Shown: positions 39,974-41,223 of the stretch, piece after piece | Position numbering within the stretch: the first letter of the stretch is position 1 | Layout of the letters: each line of letters starts with the position of its first letter | NCBI GenBank assembly: GCA_937897615.1 | Contig: CALCNO010000187.1 | Location: forward strand, 1 to 41,223 | Reading direction: 5' to 3' | DNA from: an uncultured Anaerolineaceae bacterium | GTDB lineage: Bacteria; Chloroflexota; Anaerolineae; Anaerolineales; Anaerolineaceae | Length of the DNA: 41,223 nt | Notes under the pieces: model-generated | The model's database searches: none | What the model saw: the letters and a program-made list of their open reading frames with translations, nothing else | Told to the model about the DNA's origin: nothing | Position numbers and translations under genes: made by a program

Positions 39974-41223
39974 ATGGTGAAAAAAGCTAAAATGCTTTCT
40001 GAAATCCCGGTCATTCGTACCAAGATCATCATCCCACGCCGCCGTTCCGAGATTATCTCCCGTAAACGCCTGCTGATGATCTTGGATAACATCATCGACC
40101 TGAAGTTGCTCATTTTGGCTGCCCCTGCAGGATACGGAAAAACCTCGCTGATGATCGATTTCACCAGCCACACACAGCTGCCGGTGTGCTGGTTTGCTCT
40201 GGATGCGCTGGATACTGATGCACAAAGGTTTATTGCCCATTTCCTGACTTCAATTGCCAATCGTTACTCTGCTTTTGGCGCTGCGTCTTTTGCTGCGCTG
40301 CAGAACGTCAACCAGGATAAGCTGGACCTGGATGCAGTAATTAATGCCATCATCAACGACTGTTACGAAAACATCACCGAAAACTTTGTCTTTGTACTGG
40401 ATGATTACCACCTGGTAAGAGACAGCAAACCCATCGAAATGTTCGTGAACCGCATTACCCAGGAGATGCCGGACAATTTTCACATGATCATTGCCTCGCG
40501 CACTCTGTTGACCTTGCCTGATCTTTCGCTCCTGGTGGCGCGGTCGCAAGTGGGCGGCTTGAGCTTTGAAGAATTGGCCTTTTTGCCAGACGAGATCAAG
40601 CAGTTGATGTCTACCAACTATCACCAGGAATTAAGCGACGACTCAATTCAATTACTGGCAAAACAAACGGAGGGCTGGATCACCGGGTTGCTTTTGACGG
40701 CCCAGCTTTCAAACGAGGGGACAGACGAACGCCTGCGCCTGGAAAGGGTCTCTGGCGTTGGACTGTATGAATATCTGACCCAGCAGGTTTTTGACCGCCA
40801 GAACGAGGCGATGAAATCATTTTTGTTGCGCACCTCCCTGCTGGATGAATTCAACGCCGACCTGTGCGAAAAGGTGATTGGAACTCCACTAGTTGTAAGC
40901 GACGTCAATTGGCAGCAGATGATCGAAGTGGTGCAGCGGGATAATCTTTTTGTCCTGCCGCTGGAAGATGCTACGCTTCACTTGCGCTATCACCACTTGT
41001 TCCGGGATTTTTTGCAATCGCGCATGCGGGCAGAGCGCCCCGAGGAAACCCTGACGATCGAGAGGGCGCTGGCTGCCTGGTACATTGATACTCGCGACTG
41101 GGAACGCGCGATGGCTATTTACGCGCGCATCGGAAATGTTGACCAGGTAAGCGAACTAATCCACGACGCCTCTCCGGGATTAATTCTGGGGGGCCGGTTG
41201 GCAACTCTTACTGAATGGATTGA
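39974..41223 (+). CDS. MalT-like STAND ATPase / LuxR-type transcription activator (5' part)
   Basis: The frame is open from ATG 39974 to the window end, so 416 residues are visible and the C-terminus is missing. After IPVIRTKIIIPRRRSEIISR comes Walker A (APAGYGKTS, 50-58), then WFALDALDTDAQRFIAHFL, Walker B (FVFVLDDYHLV, about 138-148), and ASRTLLTLPDLSLLVAR sensor region; this is the MalT/AlkS-type STAND ATPase. LLRTSLLDEFNADLCEKV and LRYHHLFRDFLQSRM are the following winged-helix region, and a helical repeat part begins near 380. The missing part probably carries superhelical repeats and a LuxR or BTAD DNA-binding domain. What it controls is not clear. Confidence 0.88.
   Translation, partial: MVKKAKMLSEIPVIRTKIIIPRRRSEIISRKRLLMILDNIIDLKLLILAAPAGYGKTSLMIDFTSHTQLPVCWFALDALDTDAQRFIAHFLTSIANRYSAFGAASFAALQNVNQDKLDLDAVINAIINDCYENITENFVFVLDDYHLVRDSKPIEMFVNRITQEMPDNFHMIIASRTLLTLPDLSLLVARSQVGGLSFEELAFLPDEIKQLMSTNYHQELSDDSIQLLAKQTEGWITGLLLTAQLSNEGTDERLRLERVSGVGLYEYLTQQVFDRQNEAMKSFLLRTSLLDEFNADLCEKVIGTPLVVSDVNWQQMIEVVQRDNLFVLPLEDATLHLRYHHLFRDFLQSRMRAERPEETLTIERALAAWYIDTRDWERAMAIYARIGNVDQVSELIHDASPGLILGGRLATLTEWI

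Overview
The window looks like a chromosomal piece of a Chloroflexota bacterium, most likely Anaerolineae. This is inferred from content, not from a marker gene. The clues are a PATAN (DUF4388) protein next to a COG2229-type small GTPase, Thr/Pro- and Ala/Pro-rich linkers behind lipoprotein or membrane anchors, a large MalT-like STAND regulator, GT39/GT2 surface-glycan genes, and an anaerobic metabolism with a Na+-translocating decarboxylase and a molybdenum hydroxylase. Nothing phage-like, no insertion sequence and no CRISPR array was seen.

Layout. (1) 1-9291, plus strand: a tightly packed glycan operon. It holds the tail of a probable glycosyltransferase, a MoaD/ThiS-like sulfur carrier, a CMP-sugar-type cytidylyltransferase, a GT-C-like membrane protein, a D-2-hydroxyacid dehydrogenase, an SDR, a DUF115/MptE-like (Maf-type) protein, two paralogous GT2 enzymes and a GT39 membrane transferase. 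A bidirectional terminator closes it. (2) 9347-12209, minus: kbl and a helicase XPB-N-like protein. (3) 12303-14203, plus: PATAN protein, small GTPase and V4R-like protein, a possible signalling module with a consensus promoter. (4) 14254-14326: a lone tRNA-Phe with its own promoter and terminator. (5) 14387-16104, plus: a membrane-anchored C39-like peptidase and a DUF2877 (AllH-like) protein.

(6) 16149-21376, minus: a Na+-translocating methylmalonyl-CoA-type decarboxylase operon in the order A-D-C-B, followed by a cyclase-family hydrolase and a GNAT-like protein. (7) 21551-26120, minus: a BMP-family nucleoside-type ABC importer. (8) 26410-31517, minus: a cytosine-deaminase-like amidohydrolase and a three-subunit xanthine-dehydrogenase-family enzyme. 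The importer and hydroxylase promoters share an exact 16-bp element about one helical turn apart in relative position, so import and oxidation of a purine-like (or other N-heterocyclic) substrate may be co-regulated. (9) 31784-33019, minus: an MFS exporter. (10) 33162-34019, plus: DegV. (11) 34153-38565, plus: a phosphonate/phosphite-type ABC importer. Both of its permeases carry an extra extracytoplasmic Ig-like domain with two Cys residues. (12) 38622-41223: a YdcF-family protein, a small DUF5684 membrane protein and the start of a MalT-like regulator that runs off the end.

No gene-free stretch exceeds 300 bases. The two longest, 26121-26409 and 31518-31783, are promoter regions and are annotated. 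Promoters were found by eye as TTGACA-like/TATAAT-like pairs with 17-bp spacers. All family assignments come from reading the translated sequences; none was checked against a database.
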